DNA from: an uncultured Allobosea sp.
GTDB taxonomy: Bacteria; Pseudomonadota; Alphaproteobacteria; Rhizobiales; Beijerinckiaceae
Length of the DNA: 64,000 nucleotides
Assembly: GCF_945956895.1 (NCBI RefSeq)
Contig: NZ_CAMFJF010000001.1
Coordinates: 217,611-281,610, forward strand
Reading direction: 5' to 3'
The position numbers and the translations under genes are program-made. How positions within the stretch are numbered: position 1 is the first letter of the stretch; every line of letters starts with the position of its first letter. Below the pieces are notes generated by a model that searched no databases, was not told the DNA's origin, and saw nothing but the letters and a program-made list of their open reading frames with translations. Shown in pieces: positions 37,003 through 46,515 of this stretch.

Positions 37003-37914
37003 ATGGACCGGATCGAGGAGCTTGCGATCTTCGTCGCAATCGTCGACGCCGGCAGCCTCGCAGGCGCGGCACGGCGTCTGCGCAAGTCGCGCCCGGCCGT
37101 GACACGGGCGCTCGCCGGGCTGGAGGAGCGGGTCGGGACGCAATTGATCGCGCGGACGACGCGGCGCCTGACGCCGAACGATGCCGGCCGGGAGCTCGCT
37201 ACGTCAGCCCGGCGCCTGCTTACCGACTACGAGGCGGCGCTGGGCGTCGCCGCGGCCGAGCCGGTCAGCGGCCTGTTGCGCATCACGGCGCCGCTCTCCT
37301 TCGGCCGGCGGCATGTCACGCCGCTGGTCAACGAATTCCTCGATCGCTATCCGCAGGTGCAGGTCGAGCTCGTGCTGGCGGATCGCAATCTCGACCTGAT
37401 CGAGGAGGATCTGCAACTCGCCGTCCGGATCGGGCCGTTGCCGAATTCCGGCCTGCTGATGCGCAAGGTCGGGGAAGTCCGGCGCATCCTGGTCGCTGCG
37501 CCATCCTATCTCGCAGGCTGCCCGCCGCTCAGGCGTCCGGCCGATATCGCTGCGCATGAGACGATCGCGAGCGTCGCCGCCAACCAGACGCTGACCTGGC
37601 GCTTCGGCGGGCCGCGTTCAGGCAGCGCCGTCGTGCTGACGCCGCGCCTGATCGTCAACGAGGTGGAATCGGTGCTGATAGCGGCGCGGGCCGGCCGTGG
37701 GCTGGCGCGGGTGCTGTCCTATCAGGCTGCGGATGATCTGGCAGCCGGTACGCTGCTGCGCCTGCTTCCGGAATTCGAGCCGGCACCGCTGCCGGTGCAG
37801 CTCGTGGTGCCGGGTGGCCGGCAGCCACCGCCCCGCGTGCGCGCCTTCATCGACCATGCGGTGGCGCGGTTGCCCGAACTCGCGCCGATCGGAACCGGTG
37901 GAGGCCGCCCCTAG
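37003..37914 (+). CDS. LysR-family transcriptional regulator
   Basis: 303 residues. Winged helix (1-60): FVAIVDAGSLAGAARRLRKSRPAVTRALAGLEER; then the periplasmic-binding-like effector domain (about 88-290). Resembles the AaeR/DmlR-like group. It is divergent from GST-PPOX and probably controls them, as LysR proteins commonly do. Its TAG stop and the TAG of the convergent histidine kinase share a CTAG palindrome. Confidence 0.92.
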   Translation: MDRIEELAIFVAIVDAGSLAGAARRLRKSRPAVTRALAGLEERVGTQLIARTTRRLTPNDAGRELATSARRLLTDYEAALGVAAAEPVSGLLRITAPLSFGRRHVTPLVNEFLDRYPQVQVELVLADRNLDLIEEDLQLAVRIGPLPNSGLLMRKVGEVRRILVAAPSYLAGCPPLRRPADIAAHETIASVAANQTLTWRFGGPRSGSAVVLTPRLIVNEVESVLIAARAGRGLARVLSYQAADDLAAGTLLRLLPEFEPAPLPVQLVVPGGRQPPPRVRAFIDHAVARLPELAPIGTGGGRP

Positions 37915-39368
37915 ACCGGCAACCGCACCGTCGCGCGCAGGCCGCCAAGCGGCGAGTCGCCGAGCATGATGTCGCCGCCATGGGCGCGGGCGATGTCGCG
38001 GGCGATGGCGAGGCCGAGGCCGGTGCCGCCGCCATCGACATTGCGGGCCTCGTCGAGCCGGAAGAAGGGACGGAAGACGTCCTCGCGCTGGTCCGGCGGG
38101 ATGCCGGGGCCGTCATCGTCGACCATCACGATCAGGTAGCGCGCGTCATGGGTCGCGCGGATCGCGATGCGGTCGCCATAGCGGGCGGCATTGGAGACGA
38201 GATTGGTGAGCAGGCGGCGGAAGGCGTCGGGGCGGATCACGACGAGCGGATCGCCGATCACCGTCAGTTCGGTCTGATGGCCCTGCCGCTCGGCATCGGA
38301 TTTCAGCTCCTCGAGGAGCGAGCGGATATCGGTCTCGACCGCGGTCTCGCCGGCATCGCCGCGGGCGAAGGCGAGATAATCCTCGAGCATGCGGCTCATC
38401 TCGTCGACATCCTTTTCCAGCGCCTCGATCTCCCAGGAGCGCTCCATCAGGGCGAGCGAGAGCTTGAAGCGGGTGAGAATGGTGCGCAGGTCGTGGCTGA
38501 CGCCGTTCAGCATCGTCGTGCGCTCGCCGATCGAGCGCTCGACGCGCCGCTTCATCTCGATGAAGGCATTGCCGGCGCGGCGGACTTCGCGGGCGCCGCG
38601 CGGCCGGAAATCGGCGTCGCGGCCTTTGCCGAAGGCTTCCGCCGCATCGGCGAGCTTCAGGATCGGGCGGATCTGGTTGCGCAGGAACAGCACCGCGATG
38701 GTCAGCAGGATCAGCGACGTGCCGATCATCCAGAGCAGGAAGATGTGGCTGTTCGAGGCATAGGCCGCGTTGCGCCTTGTCAGGATGCGCATCACGTCCT
38801 TGCCCAGCTTGATGCGGATCTCGATCAGGCTGGAGCGGCCGACCGTGTCGAGCCAGAAGGGCCGGGCGACCTGCTGGCTGAGCTCGGTCGAGAGCGCGTT
38901 GTCGAGCAGCGAGAAGAATGGGCGCGGTCCCGGCGCCGGCAGGTCGGAATCAGGGATGATGTCGAGGTCCATGCCGAGCCGTTCGGCGGCGATGCGCGAC
39001 AGCGTCGCGGTGTCGGCGTCCTGCGGATAGCTCTCATAGACATCGATCAGCATGGCGATGTCGGCCGAGACGGCCGAGGAGAGGCGCTGCGTCACCGTCT
39101 GCCAGTGCCGCTCCATGAAGACATAGGCGATGACCGATTGCAGCAGCACGACCGGCGCGATGACGATGACGAGGGCGCGGGGATAGAGCCCCTTGGGCAT
39201 GTAGCGCGCAACGATCTGCAAGGGCCGGCCGATGCGCTTGAAGGTCGGCCGCACGGCCTTGCCGAGGCTTTCGAGCGCCTGCTCCAACCCGGCGAAGACA
39301 CGGGCCAGCGCGCGCCTGGCCAGGCGCAGCGCCGATGGGCCGTTCCTGCCGGGTTGCAGCGGTGTCAC
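37911..39368 (-). CDS. EnvZ-type HAMP sensor histidine kinase
   Basis: 485 residues from a GTG that overlaps the regulator stop (GTGA). An unusually basic N-terminus of about 60 residues precedes membrane helix 1 (about 66-86), a periplasmic sensor region, membrane helix 2 (about 205-225), HAMP, HisKA with H292 in VSHDLRT, and HATPase with N box LVSNAARYGD, DDDGPGIP and GGGTGLGLAI. Intact, so likely active. Cognate regulator is the upstream OmpR-like gene. Confidence 0.93.
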   Translation of the reverse strand: MTPLQPGRNGPSALRLARRALARVFAGLEQALESLGKAVRPTFKRIGRPLQIVARYMPKGLYPRALVIVIAPVVLLQSVIAYVFMERHWQTVTQRLSSAVSADIAMLIDVYESYPQDADTATLSRIAAERLGMDLDIIPDSDLPAPGPRPFFSLLDNALSTELSQQVARPFWLDTVGRSSLIEIRIKLGKDVMRILTRRNAAYASNSHIFLLWMIGTSLILLTIAVLFLRNQIRPILKLADAAEAFGKGRDADFRPRGAREVRRAGNAFIEMKRRVERSIGERTTMLNGVSHDLRTILTRFKLSLALMERSWEIEALEKDVDEMSRMLEDYLAFARGDAGETAVETDIRSLLEELKSDAERQGHQTELTVIGDPLVVIRPDAFRRLLTNLVSNAARYGDRIAIRATHDARYLIVMVDDDGPGIPPDQREDVFRPFFRLDEARNVDGGGTGLGLAIARDIARAHGGDIMLGDSPLGGLRATVRLPV

Positions 39369-40108
39369 GTCCGGTCCGTCACCAGCCTGTAGCCGACGCC
39401 GCGCACCGTCTGGAGATAGAGCGGATCGGTCTGGTCGCGCTCGACCTTGCGGCGCAGGCGGTTCATCTGGACGTCGACTGTGCGGTCATTGGCAGCAGAA
39501 CCCTGCGCGGCCAGTTCCTCGCGCGGTACGACCTCGCCGGCGCGCTCTGCCAATGCAGTCAGGATCTCGCGCTCGCGCTCGGTCAGGCGGATCGTCTCTT
39601 CGCCCTTGCGCAATTCGCCGCGCGCCAGCCCGTAGATGAAGGGCCCGAAGCGGACGAAGTCGGGGCGCGTGCCGGACTGCGCGGCCTCGACGACCAGCGT
39701 GCGCTTCAGGATGTTGCCGAGCCTGAGCAGCAATTCGCGCGGCTCGAACGGCTTCGAGAGATAGTCGTCGACGCCGATCTCGAGGCCGTTGATGCGGTCC
39801 TTGCCGTCGGCGCGGGCGGTCAGCATCAGGATCGGCACGGCGGAGCCGCCGCGAAAGCGCCGCGCGAAGTCGAAGCCGTTCTCGCCGGGCATCATCACGT
39901 CGAGCACGATCGCGTCGAAGACGAGATTGCCCAGCCGCGTATCGGCCTCAGCCGCGTTGGCAGCCGTCGTAACCCGGTAGCCATTGTCACCGAGGAAGCG
40001 CCCCAGCAGTTCGCGCAGGCGCCGGTCATCGTCGACGACGAGGACATGCGGGGCCTCGTCGGGCAGGGGCTTGCGGGCCGGCTTCGCCAGGGTCTCGGTT
40101 GCGATCAT
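39365..40108 (-). CDS. OmpR-family response regulator
   Basis: 247 residues; AGGAGAAAGG upstream of the ATG. Receiver domain (about 20-135) with acidic pocket DDD at 26-28, phospho-acceptor D70 in IVLDVMMPG and K in YLSKPF. C-terminal winged helix (about 145-240), with LTEREREILTAL and the DNA-recognition stretch TVDVQMNRLRRKVE. Transcribed with its kinase by a 4-base overlap. Confidence 0.95.
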   Translation of the reverse strand: MIATETLAKPARKPLPDEAPHVLVVDDDRRLRELLGRFLGDNGYRVTTAANAAEADTRLGNLVFDAIVLDVMMPGENGFDFARRFRGGSAVPILMLTARADGKDRINGLEIGVDDYLSKPFEPRELLLRLGNILKRTLVVEAAQSGTRPDFVRFGPFIYGLARGELRKGEETIRLTEREREILTALAERAGEVVPREELAAQGSAANDRTVDVQMNRLRRKVERDQTDPLYLQTVRGVGYRLVTDRT

Positions 40109-40203
40109 CTCGCGCCTTTCTCCTGCGCCGGTCTCAGGCCGGCGCGCTCGCGGTGCTGGGCTCCCATAGCATAACCCGCGGGGCCGGTCGCCGCTAAGAG
40201 AGC

Positions 40204-40707
40204 CTAAGGCTTGTCGAGAAGGCGTTCCACCTTCGGCCGCTCGGCCGGATCGATCAGAGCGGCGAGATAGCGCGCGGCGATGGCGGCGGTTTCCGGCGTC
40301 GCACCTTCGAGCGCGCGGTTGATGCGCTTCGCCTGGAGGCGGACGAGGCGCAGCGCCAGGTCCTGGCCGGAGGCCGTGGTGTGGAGATGGCGCTGGCGCT
40401 TGTCCTGCCGGCCGGTGCGCTGCTCGATGTAGCCCTTCTCGACCAGCTCCTTGAGCACGCGATTCAGGCTCTGCTTGGTGATCTGGAGGATGTCGAGCAA
40501 TTCGGCGATGGTCAGGCCCGGGCGGCGCTGGACGAAGTGCAGCACGCGGTGATGGGCGCGGCCGAATCCGTAATCGGCGAGGATGCGGTCGGGGTCGCCG
40601 ACGAAGTCGCGATAGGCGAAGAAGAGAAGTTCGATCAGGTCATGCGGCACCGCCTCGGAGGAGGGCCTGAGCGGCAGGTCGTCAGCGTCGGAGGAGGATG
40701 GGGCCAA
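40204..40707 (-). CDS. MarR-family transcriptional regulator
   Basis: 167 residues from a TTG; GGAAG lies 6 bases upstream of it and no nearby ATG is in frame. MarR winged helix: RVLHFVQRRPGLTIAELLDILQITKQSLNRVLKEL, with wing residues EQRTGRQDKRQRHLH. It is divergent from the branched-chain aminotransferase gene across a 182-base gap and is a candidate regulator of it; that arrangement recurs in Hyphomicrobiales. Confidence 0.9.
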   Translation of the reverse strand: MAPSSSDADDLPLRPSSEAVPHDLIELLFFAYRDFVGDPDRILADYGFGRAHHRVLHFVQRRPGLTIAELLDILQITKQSLNRVLKELVEKGYIEQRTGRQDKRQRHLHTTASGQDLALRLVRLQAKRINRALEGATPETAAIAARYLAALIDPAERPKVERLLDKP

Positions 40708-40889
40708 AACGCACTTCCAAAAATTTGGGTCAGCCTTATTGACATATCTCAGACGGAAGATTACCGGTCAAGGGCGCTGAGCGAACGATTATTTCAAAAC
40801 GTGCCGCTGCAGCGCAGCTTTAGACTTGAGCTTGCGTTCCGGAAACGGCTGTGCCGGAGTTTCGGAAACAAGCCCCCAGGAGAAGGTCC

Positions 40890-41777
40890 ATGTCAGTCAT
40901 TCCTTTCGACCAGCGCGACGGCGTCATCTGGTTCGACGGCAAGCTCGTGCCGTGGAAGGACGCGAAGATTCACGTACTGACCCATGGGCTCCATTATGGC
41001 TCGTGCATCTTCGAGGGCGAGCGCTCCTATGACGGCGTGATCTACAAGAGCACCGAGCATTCGCAGCGCTTCCACAAGTCGGCCGAGATCATGGATTTCA
41101 CGATCCCCTATTCGGTCGCCGAGCTCGATGCCGCCAAATATCTCTGCCTCAAGGAGAACGGCCTGAAGGACGCCTATCTGCGCCCGGTCGCCTGGCGTGG
41201 CTCGGAAATGATGGCGGTGTCCGGCATCAACAACACCATCCACACCGCGATCGCCGTGTGGGAATGGCCGAGCATGTTCGACATGGCGGCGAAGCTGAAG
41301 GGCATCCGCCTCGACGTCGCCGATTATCGCCGGCCCGATCCAGCCTGCGCGCCGGTCCATGCCAAGGCTGCGGGCCTCTACATGATCTGCTCGCTGTCGA
41401 AGCATAAGGCCGAGCGCGCCGGCTATGCCGACGCGATGATGCTCGACTACGAGGGCAATGTCGCCGAATGCACCGGCGCCAACATCTTCTTCATCAAGGA
41501 CGGCGTCATCCATACCCCGCTGGCCGATCGCTTCCTGAACGGCCTGACCCGCCAGTCGGTGATCGATCTGTGTCGCCAGCGCGGCTTCGAGGTGGTGGAG
41601 CGCCGCATCCGACCGGAAGAGCTCGAAGGCTTCAACGAGTGCTTTATCACCGGCTCCGCCGCCGAAGTGACGCTGGTCTCGGAGATCGGCCCCTACAACT
41701 TCATCACCGGCAACATGGGCAAGGTGATCATGGAAGACTATTCGGCGGCGGTGCGCGCGCAGTCGAAGGCTGCGTAA
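40890..41777 (+). CDS. ilvE: Branched-chain amino acid aminotransferase
   Basis: 295 residues; CAGGAGAAGG precedes the ATG. Class IV PLP-dependent transaminase interconverting Leu/Ile/Val and their 2-keto acids. The PLP Lys is probably K159 in HAKAAGLY; substrate and cofactor loops include LHYGSCIFEGERSY, YLRPVAWRG, EGNVAECTGANIF and ITGSAAEVT. The shorter alphaproteobacterial form. Divergent from a MarR regulator. Confidence 0.92.
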   Translation: MSVIPFDQRDGVIWFDGKLVPWKDAKIHVLTHGLHYGSCIFEGERSYDGVIYKSTEHSQRFHKSAEIMDFTIPYSVAELDAAKYLCLKENGLKDAYLRPVAWRGSEMMAVSGINNTIHTAIAVWEWPSMFDMAAKLKGIRLDVADYRRPDPACAPVHAKAAGLYMICSLSKHKAERAGYADAMMLDYEGNVAECTGANIFFIKDGVIHTPLADRFLNGLTRQSVIDLCRQRGFEVVERRIRPEELEGFNECFITGSAAEVTLVSEIGPYNFITGNMGKVIMEDYSAAVRAQSKAA

Positions 41778-41783
41778 ACCACG

Positions 41784-41909
41784 CTTCTCCCTCTCCCCTT
41801 GCGGGAGAGGGTTGGGGTGAGGGGGCGCGCCAGCCTCACCGGAAGCGTTGCGAGACCCCTCATCCGTCAGCGCTGACGCGCTGCCACCTTCTCCCGCAAG
41901 GGGAGAAGG
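41784..41909. repeat. Palindromic intergenic repeat, family D
   Basis: Left arm cttctccctctccccttgcg, right arm ctcccgcaaggggagaagg; a second stem gtcagcgctgac lies inside at 41866-41877. It fills the convergent gap between ilvE and the DUF1176 gene. One copy in this window. Confidence 0.82.
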
Positions 41910-41912
41910 AAC

Positions 41913-42983
41913 CTACTTCCCCTTGCTGCGATACAGCGTGATCCAGTCCTCGGGCGAGATGCCGCGGCATTCGCCCATCATGCTGAACTCGGTTTGGACG
42001 AAGGCATTGCCGGTCCAGGCATAGCCGCCGGCCGCGCCGCAATCGCCGATGCCGCGCCCCTTGTCGAAGAAGGCGATGTGGCCGGTGCGCGGATCGAAGC
42101 TCGCATTGGTCAAGTCGTTGCCGCCATCGGCGAAACTGAGGGGCGCGGCCTTGGCGGGCTCGTTCTCAGGCATGATGAAGAACGACGACGACAGGTTGTA
42201 GGCGCCGCGCGAGCAGGCAAGCGCGACCAATACTCGCTTGTTCCCGAGAGCCCAGGCCTCATCTTGTTCGACGAGAGCGGTATCGTCCTCGCAGGAATCG
42301 GGATCCTTCTTCTTCAGTTCGGCACGCAGGCTCGCCGCCTGCTGCTTGCCCGCCTTCATGTCGAGCATGGGCGGCGCCGGGACCGCCGCGATCACCGGAA
42401 GGGCCGGGGCGGCTGGCACCGCCGTGCTCGTGCCTTTGCGAACCAGCGCCGAGGTGGTGCCAAGCCGGCCCTGCTGCTCGTCGATCCAGAGCATCGCCGC
42501 AACCGAGCCGGCGAGCGAGATGCTGCCGGTCAAGCCGGGCGCGGTGACGGTCAGCTTCGTCGCCTTGCGCGCGGCCTCGATCAAGGCTGCCATGTCATCG
42601 GGCGAGAAGGTCAGCTTGGCGAGGTCGGCATCGGCGGTGACGGGAAGCGGCTTGCCGTTCGCTGGGAAGTCGGCGCCGTCGAGCTTGATTTGAACCGTCC
42701 GAGGCGGTGTCTTCCACTCACCGCGCAGCCTGAGCACGAGGCTGGCCGTCCCTGCGGGGCCGGCGGGACGTTCGAGGCGCAGATAGGCGATCGGATCGGC
42801 CGTTTCCGCCGGCAGCGACAGGGCCGTGCAGGTCTTGACGTTGTCGCAGCCGGCCATCCAGTCGCGAAAGGTCTTCGGCTCCGGCGCCGCTGCCAAGGCA
42901 AGCGCCGGGATCGTGGCGAGGCCGGCGACGAGAGCCGCTCCCCTCAGGCTGTCAGGGAGCCTGTTCCCAGCGTTTCGTCGCAT
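41913..42983 (-). CDS. DUF1176 domain secreted protein
   Basis: 356 residues from the ATG at 42983 with AAGGCGG 9 bases upstream; an ATG three codons earlier is possible. Signal peptide about 1-33. The chain then matches DUF1176: FRDWMAGCDNVKTCTALSL, CEDDTALVEQDEAWALGNKRVLVALAC and a C-terminal GDCGAAGGYAWTG and MGECRGI with conserved Cys. Six or so mature Cys suggest disulfides in the periplasm. Function unknown. It overlaps the 3' end of moaE by about 32 bases. Confidence 0.87.
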   Translation of the reverse strand: MRRNAGNRLPDSLRGAALVAGLATIPALALAAAPEPKTFRDWMAGCDNVKTCTALSLPAETADPIAYLRLERPAGPAGTASLVLRLRGEWKTPPRTVQIKLDGADFPANGKPLPVTADADLAKLTFSPDDMAALIEAARKATKLTVTAPGLTGSISLAGSVAAMLWIDEQQGRLGTTSALVRKGTSTAVPAAPALPVIAAVPAPPMLDMKAGKQQAASLRAELKKKDPDSCEDDTALVEQDEAWALGNKRVLVALACSRGAYNLSSSFFIMPENEPAKAAPLSFADGGNDLTNASFDPRTGHIAFFDKGRGIGDCGAAGGYAWTGNAFVQTEFSMMGECRGISPEDWITLYRSKGK

Positions 42984-43419
42984 CGTCGTCATCCGCCTTG
43001 GCTTCGACCCAGCCGCCGAACGTGCCGTCGGCGCGGTGCTCGCGCTTCCAGAACGGGGCACGGGTCTTGAGGTAATCCATCATGAAATCGGCGGCCTCGA
43101 AGGCGGCGCGGCGATGGGAGGAGGCCGCCAGAACCAGCACGATCTGCTCGCCCGGCTTGACCAGTCCGAAACGATGGATCGCGACGAGGCCGAGCAATGG
43201 CCAGCGGTTGGCGGCTTCAGCCGCGACGCGGGCGATCTCGGCCTCGGCCATGCCGGGGTAGTGCTCGAGCTCCAGCGCGGCGAGCGTGCCAGCTTCGTCG
43301 CGGCACAGCCCCGTGAAGGAGACGATGGCGCCGATATCGGCGCGGCCGACCGAGAGCGCGTCGATCTCGTCCTGAAGCGCAAAGTCTTCCCGCTGGATGC
43401 GGACGAGGGGAGAGATCAC
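42952..43419 (-). CDS. moaE: Molybdopterin synthase catalytic subunit
   Basis: 155 residues. Converts cyclic pyranopterin monophosphate to molybdopterin using sulfur carried on MoaD. Conserved regions: GAIVSFTGLCRD, ALELEHYPGMAE, RFGLVKPGEQIVLV and the catalytic-Lys segment APFWKREHR followed by WVEAK. It starts 4 bases after the moaD stop, in the order pgsA-moaD-moaE. Confidence 0.96.
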   Translation of the reverse strand: MISPLVRIQREDFALQDEIDALSVGRADIGAIVSFTGLCRDEAGTLAALELEHYPGMAEAEIARVAAEAANRWPLLGLVAIHRFGLVKPGEQIVLVLAASSHRRAAFEAADFMMDYLKTRAPFWKREHRADGTFGGWVEAKADDDDATKRWEQAP

Positions 43420-43423
43420 GGCC

Positions 43424-43717
43424 TCAGCCGCCCGTCATCGGCGGGAAGAAGGCGATCTCGCGGGCCTGGCCCAGCGGGGCCTGCGGTTTGGCATGGACAT
43501 GGTCGAGCGCTGCCCGCACGATTGTCTCATCGACGAAGGCGGCCTCGTAGCCTTCGCCGCGCGCTTTCAGCCAGCGCACGAGATCGGCAACCGTGCCGAG
43601 GTCGGCGGGGATGTCGAGCGTTTCCTCGGGCAGACCGACGCGCTCGCGCACCCAGGCGAAATAGACGATGCGGACGGGCCGCGTGCCTGTGGCTGCCGTG
43701 GCTGTCGCGGTGCTCAT
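43424..43717 (-). CDS. moaD: Molybdopterin synthase sulfur-carrier subunit
   Basis: 97 residues; ubiquitin-like fold ending in the required Gly-Gly (PPMTGG) that is thiocarboxylated. Core: RIVYFAWVRERVGLPEETLDI and a VDETIVRAALDHVHA region. A Thr/Ala-rich 13-residue N-terminal extension precedes the domain. The ATG overlaps the pgsA TGA by 4 bases. Confidence 0.94.
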   Translation of the reverse strand: MSTATATAATGTRPVRIVYFAWVRERVGLPEETLDIPADLGTVADLVRWLKARGEGYEAAFVDETIVRAALDHVHAKPQAPLGQAREIAFFPPMTGG

Positions 43718-44337
43718 GGCGTGCGCTCGTCCTCTTCGACGAGGTAGCGGATGCCGGCGTTGAAATAGTCCCAGCCGGTATAGATCGTCAGGCCCGCGGC
43801 CGCCCAGAGCAGCACGATGCCGATCATGGTGTTGCCGGGCAGGACCTTGTCGCCTGCCGGGCCGGCGATGAGGAAGCCGAGCGCGAAGAGCTGCGCCGTC
43901 GTCTTCCATTTGGCGACCCTGCTGACGGGGACGCTGACCTTGAGGTCGGCGAGGAATTCACGCAGGCCCGAGACCAGGATCTCGCGGCAGAGGATCACGA
44001 TCGCGGCCCAGAGCGTCCAGCCCTGGATCTGGCCGGTATAGACCAGCATCAGCAGCAGGGCGGCGACAAGCAATTTGTCGGCGATCGGGTCGAGCATGCG
44101 GCCGATCGCGGATTGCTGGCTCCAGGCGCGGGCGATGTAGCCGTCGAGATAATCGGTGATGGCGGCGAGCGTGTAGATCGCCAGCGCGATCCAGCGCATC
44201 CAATCGTCGCGGGGCCAGAACAGAATCGCCACCAGGGCCGGGATCGCCAGGATCCGCCCGTAGGTGAGGAGGTTGGGCAGCGACCAGGGGCCGCGCCGCC
44301 TGATGGCGTCAGGAAGAATCGTCACGAGATGCACCAA
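43714..44337 (-). CDS. pgsA: CDP-diacylglycerol--glycerol-3-phosphate 3-phosphatidyltransferase
   Basis: 207 residues if begun at the TTG at 44337; a GTG next codon (44334) is equally possible and no ribosome-binding site decides. Makes phosphatidylglycerophosphate in the membrane. The CDP-alcohol phosphotransferase motif D-G-x2-A-R-x8-G-x3-D-x3-D is complete (YLDGYIAR...IGRMLDPIADK). Several membrane helices. Lies between uvrC and moaD, a conserved order in Hyphomicrobiales. Confidence 0.93.
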   Translation of the reverse strand: MVHLVTILPDAIRRRGPWSLPNLLTYGRILAIPALVAILFWPRDDWMRWIALAIYTLAAITDYLDGYIARAWSQQSAIGRMLDPIADKLLVAALLLMLVYTGQIQGWTLWAAIVILCREILVSGLREFLADLKVSVPVSRVAKWKTTAQLFALGFLIAGPAGDKVLPGNTMIGIVLLWAAAGLTIYTGWDYFNAGIRYLVEEDERTP

Positions 44338-44391
44338 AGCAAGCCGGCCGTCGCAGCGTCAACACGCAACAGCGTGAATGTGGCAGAACTT

Positions 44392-46515
44392 TCAAGCATC
44401 GTGAAAGAAATCATGTACGGCCTTCGCCGTTGCCGCATTGACGCCGGGGGTCCGCATGAGATCGTCGAGCTTGGCGCGCTGGATCGCCTTCACCGTCCCG
44501 AAATGCAGGAGAAGCGCCCGCTTGCGTGACGGCCCGATGCCGGGGATCTCGTCGAGCGGGTTCTTCATCGTCTCGCGCTTGCGCTTGGCGCGGTGGGTGC
44601 CGATGGCGAAGCGATGAGCCTCGTCGCGCAGGCGCTGGATGAAATAGAGGGCCGGGTCGCGCGGCTGCAGCTTGAAGGGCTCGCGGCCCTCCATGTGGAA
44701 GGTCTCGCGCATGGCATTGCGGTCTTCCCCTTTGGCGATGGCGACGAGCGGGATATCGGCCGCGCCGAGTTCCTTCATGATCTTGAGCGCGGCGGTGAAC
44801 TGGCCCTTGCCGCCGTCGACGATGACGAGATCCGGACGGGACGGGAAGCCGTCCTCGTCCTTGCGGGGCTTCGCTGCCTTGCGCGGCTTCTTCTGCGGGG
44901 CTTCGTTCTGGGGAGTGCCGTCAGGCGCGTCTTGAAGGATGATCGTCGAGGCTACGTTGCCCTCCGGAGCATCCTTCGAGGTGGCCGCGTCGACGGCCTC
45001 CTCGGGATGAGGGGCGAGGAAAATGCCTTCCTCCTTCGCAAGCTTCGCGAAACGGCGCGTCAGCACCTCGCGCATCATGCCGAAATCGTCGCCGGCGATG
45101 GTGTCGGTCGAGATGTTGAAGGTGCGGTACTGGTTCTTCACGAAGCCTTCCGGCCCGGCGACGATCATGCCGCCGACGGCGTTCGTGCCCATGATGTGGG
45201 AGTTGTCGTAGACCTCGACCCGGCGTGGGGCGGTCTCCATGCCGAAGGCGGCGCCGAGCGCGGCGAGCAGCGATTGCTGCCCGGCATTCTCGGCGAGCTT
45301 GCGCGAGAGCGCTTCGCGGGCGTTCTTGACGGCATGGGCCATCAGGTCGGCGCGTTCGCCGCGCTTGGGATGGGCGACCTCGACCTTGCGCCCGGCGCGG
45401 GCCGAAAGCGCCTGGCCGATCAGTTCGATCTCCTCGACCGGGTGCGAGAGCAATACGAGGCGCGGCGGCGGCTTGTCGTCGTAGAACTGGGCGACGACGG
45501 AGGCGAGCACTTCGGCCGGCGTCAGCGAACGGTCGGCCCTTGGGAAGAGGGCGCGGTTGCCCCAGTTCTGGTGGTTGCGGAAGAAGAAGATCTCGACGCA
45601 GAAATGCCCGGCCTGCTCGTCGATGGCGAAGACGTCGGCTTCCTCAACGCCTTGCGTATTGATGTCCTGCCCCGCCTGCACGGCCGAGAGCGCGGCGAGC
45701 CGGTCGCGGTAGCGCGCCGCCTTCTCGAATTCGAGCTCCTCCGCCGCTTCCTGCATCCGGGCGGACAGCAGTTGCTTCACCGCCGAGGAGCGGCCGGAGA
45801 GGAAGTCGCGAGCCTGGCCGGCGAGCGCCTGGTATTCGGGGATCGAGACCTCGCCCGTGCAGGGGCCGGAGCAGCGCTTGATCTGGAAGAGCAGGCAGGG
45901 GCGCGTGCGGTTCTCGTAGAAAGAATCCGAGCAGGTGCGGATCAGGAAGGCCTTCTGCAACGCGTCGATGGTGCGCGTCACTGCCCAGACCGAGGCGAAG
46001 GGGCCGAAATAATCGCCCTTGCGATGGCGTGAGCCGCGATGCTTCAGGATCGCCGGCGCGTCATGGTCGCCGGTCAGCAGGATGTAGGGGAACGACTTGT
46101 CGTCGCGCAGCAGCACGTTGTAGCGCGGCCGGAGCTGCTTGATCAGGTTCGACTCGAGCAGCAGCGCCTCGGTCTCGGTACCCGTGGTGACGAACTCCAT
46201 GTTCGCCGTCTCGGCGATCATCCGGGCGACGGCGTTGGTATGCGCCATGCCGCGCGCATAGGAGGTCACGCGGTTCTTCAGGCTCTTGGCCTTGCCGACA
46301 TAGAGCACCTCGCCGGCGCGATCGAACATCCGGTAGACGCCCGGCTTGTTCGGCAGGTGCTTGGCGAATTGCTGGATGATTTCGATGCCGGCCTTGAGCG
46401 CGCCGGGCGCCGTCTCGCCGAGATCGAGCGTCGGTTCGGCGGGGAGGGCGTCCTCCTCGTCCTCGAACTCGTCCTGCGGAAGATCGTCCTGGCGTTCGCG
46501 ACTCATGGTCTGCAT
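44392..46515 (-). CDS. uvrC: Excinuclease ABC subunit C
   Basis: 707 residues. Makes both incisions in nucleotide excision repair. GIY-YIG nuclease at about 52-135 (PGVYRMFD...[14 protein letters not shown]), Cys cluster [15 protein letters not shown] and CSGPC, UVR domain (about 245-280), RNase H-like C-terminal nuclease ([15 protein letters not shown]) and HhH motifs at the end ([13 protein letters not shown]). A Lys/Ala/Pro-rich insert of about 50 residues (near 510-560) interrupts the second nuclease region. In-frame ATGs at 46515 and 46506. Confidence 0.96.
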   Translation of the reverse strand: MQTMSRERQDDLPQDEFEDEEDALPAEPTLDLGETAPGALKAGIEIIQQFAKHLPNKPGVYRMFDRAGEVLYVGKAKSLKNRVTSYARGMAHTNAVARMIAETANMEFVTTGTETEALLLESNLIKQLRPRYNVLLRDDKSFPYILLTGDHDAPAILKHRGSRHRKGDYFGPFASVWAVTRTIDALQKAFLIRTCSDSFYENRTRPCLLFQIKRCSGPCTGEVSIPEYQALAGQARDFLSGRSSAVKQLLSARMQEAAEELEFEKAARYRDRLAALSAVQAGQDINTQGVEEADVFAIDEQAGHFCVEIFFFRNHQNWGNRALFPRADRSLTPAEVLASVVAQFYDDKPPPRLVLLSHPVEEIELIGQALSARAGRKVEVAHPKRGERADLMAHAVKNAREALSRKLAENAGQQSLLAALGAAFGMETAPRRVEVYDNSHIMGTNAVGGMIVAGPEGFVKNQYRTFNISTDTIAGDDFGMMREVLTRRFAKLAKEEGIFLAPHPEEAVDAATSKDAPEGNVASTIILQDAPDGTPQNEAPQKKPRKAAKPRKDEDGFPSRPDLVIVDGGKGQFTAALKIMKELGAADIPLVAIAKGEDRNAMRETFHMEGREPFKLQPRDPALYFIQRLRDEAHRFAIGTHRAKRKRETMKNPLDEIPGIGPSRKRALLLHFGTVKAIQRAKLDDLMRTPGVNAATAKAVHDFFHDA

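Noticed and set aside
40739..40767. Sigma70 promoter for ilvE (TTGACA)
   Set aside because: The -35 is perfect but the hexamer 17 bases later reads TACCGG, too poor to call.
42826..44529. 567-codon plus-strand open frame
   Set aside because: Antisense to moaE, moaD and pgsA, all of which have clear family motifs and tight operon overlaps.
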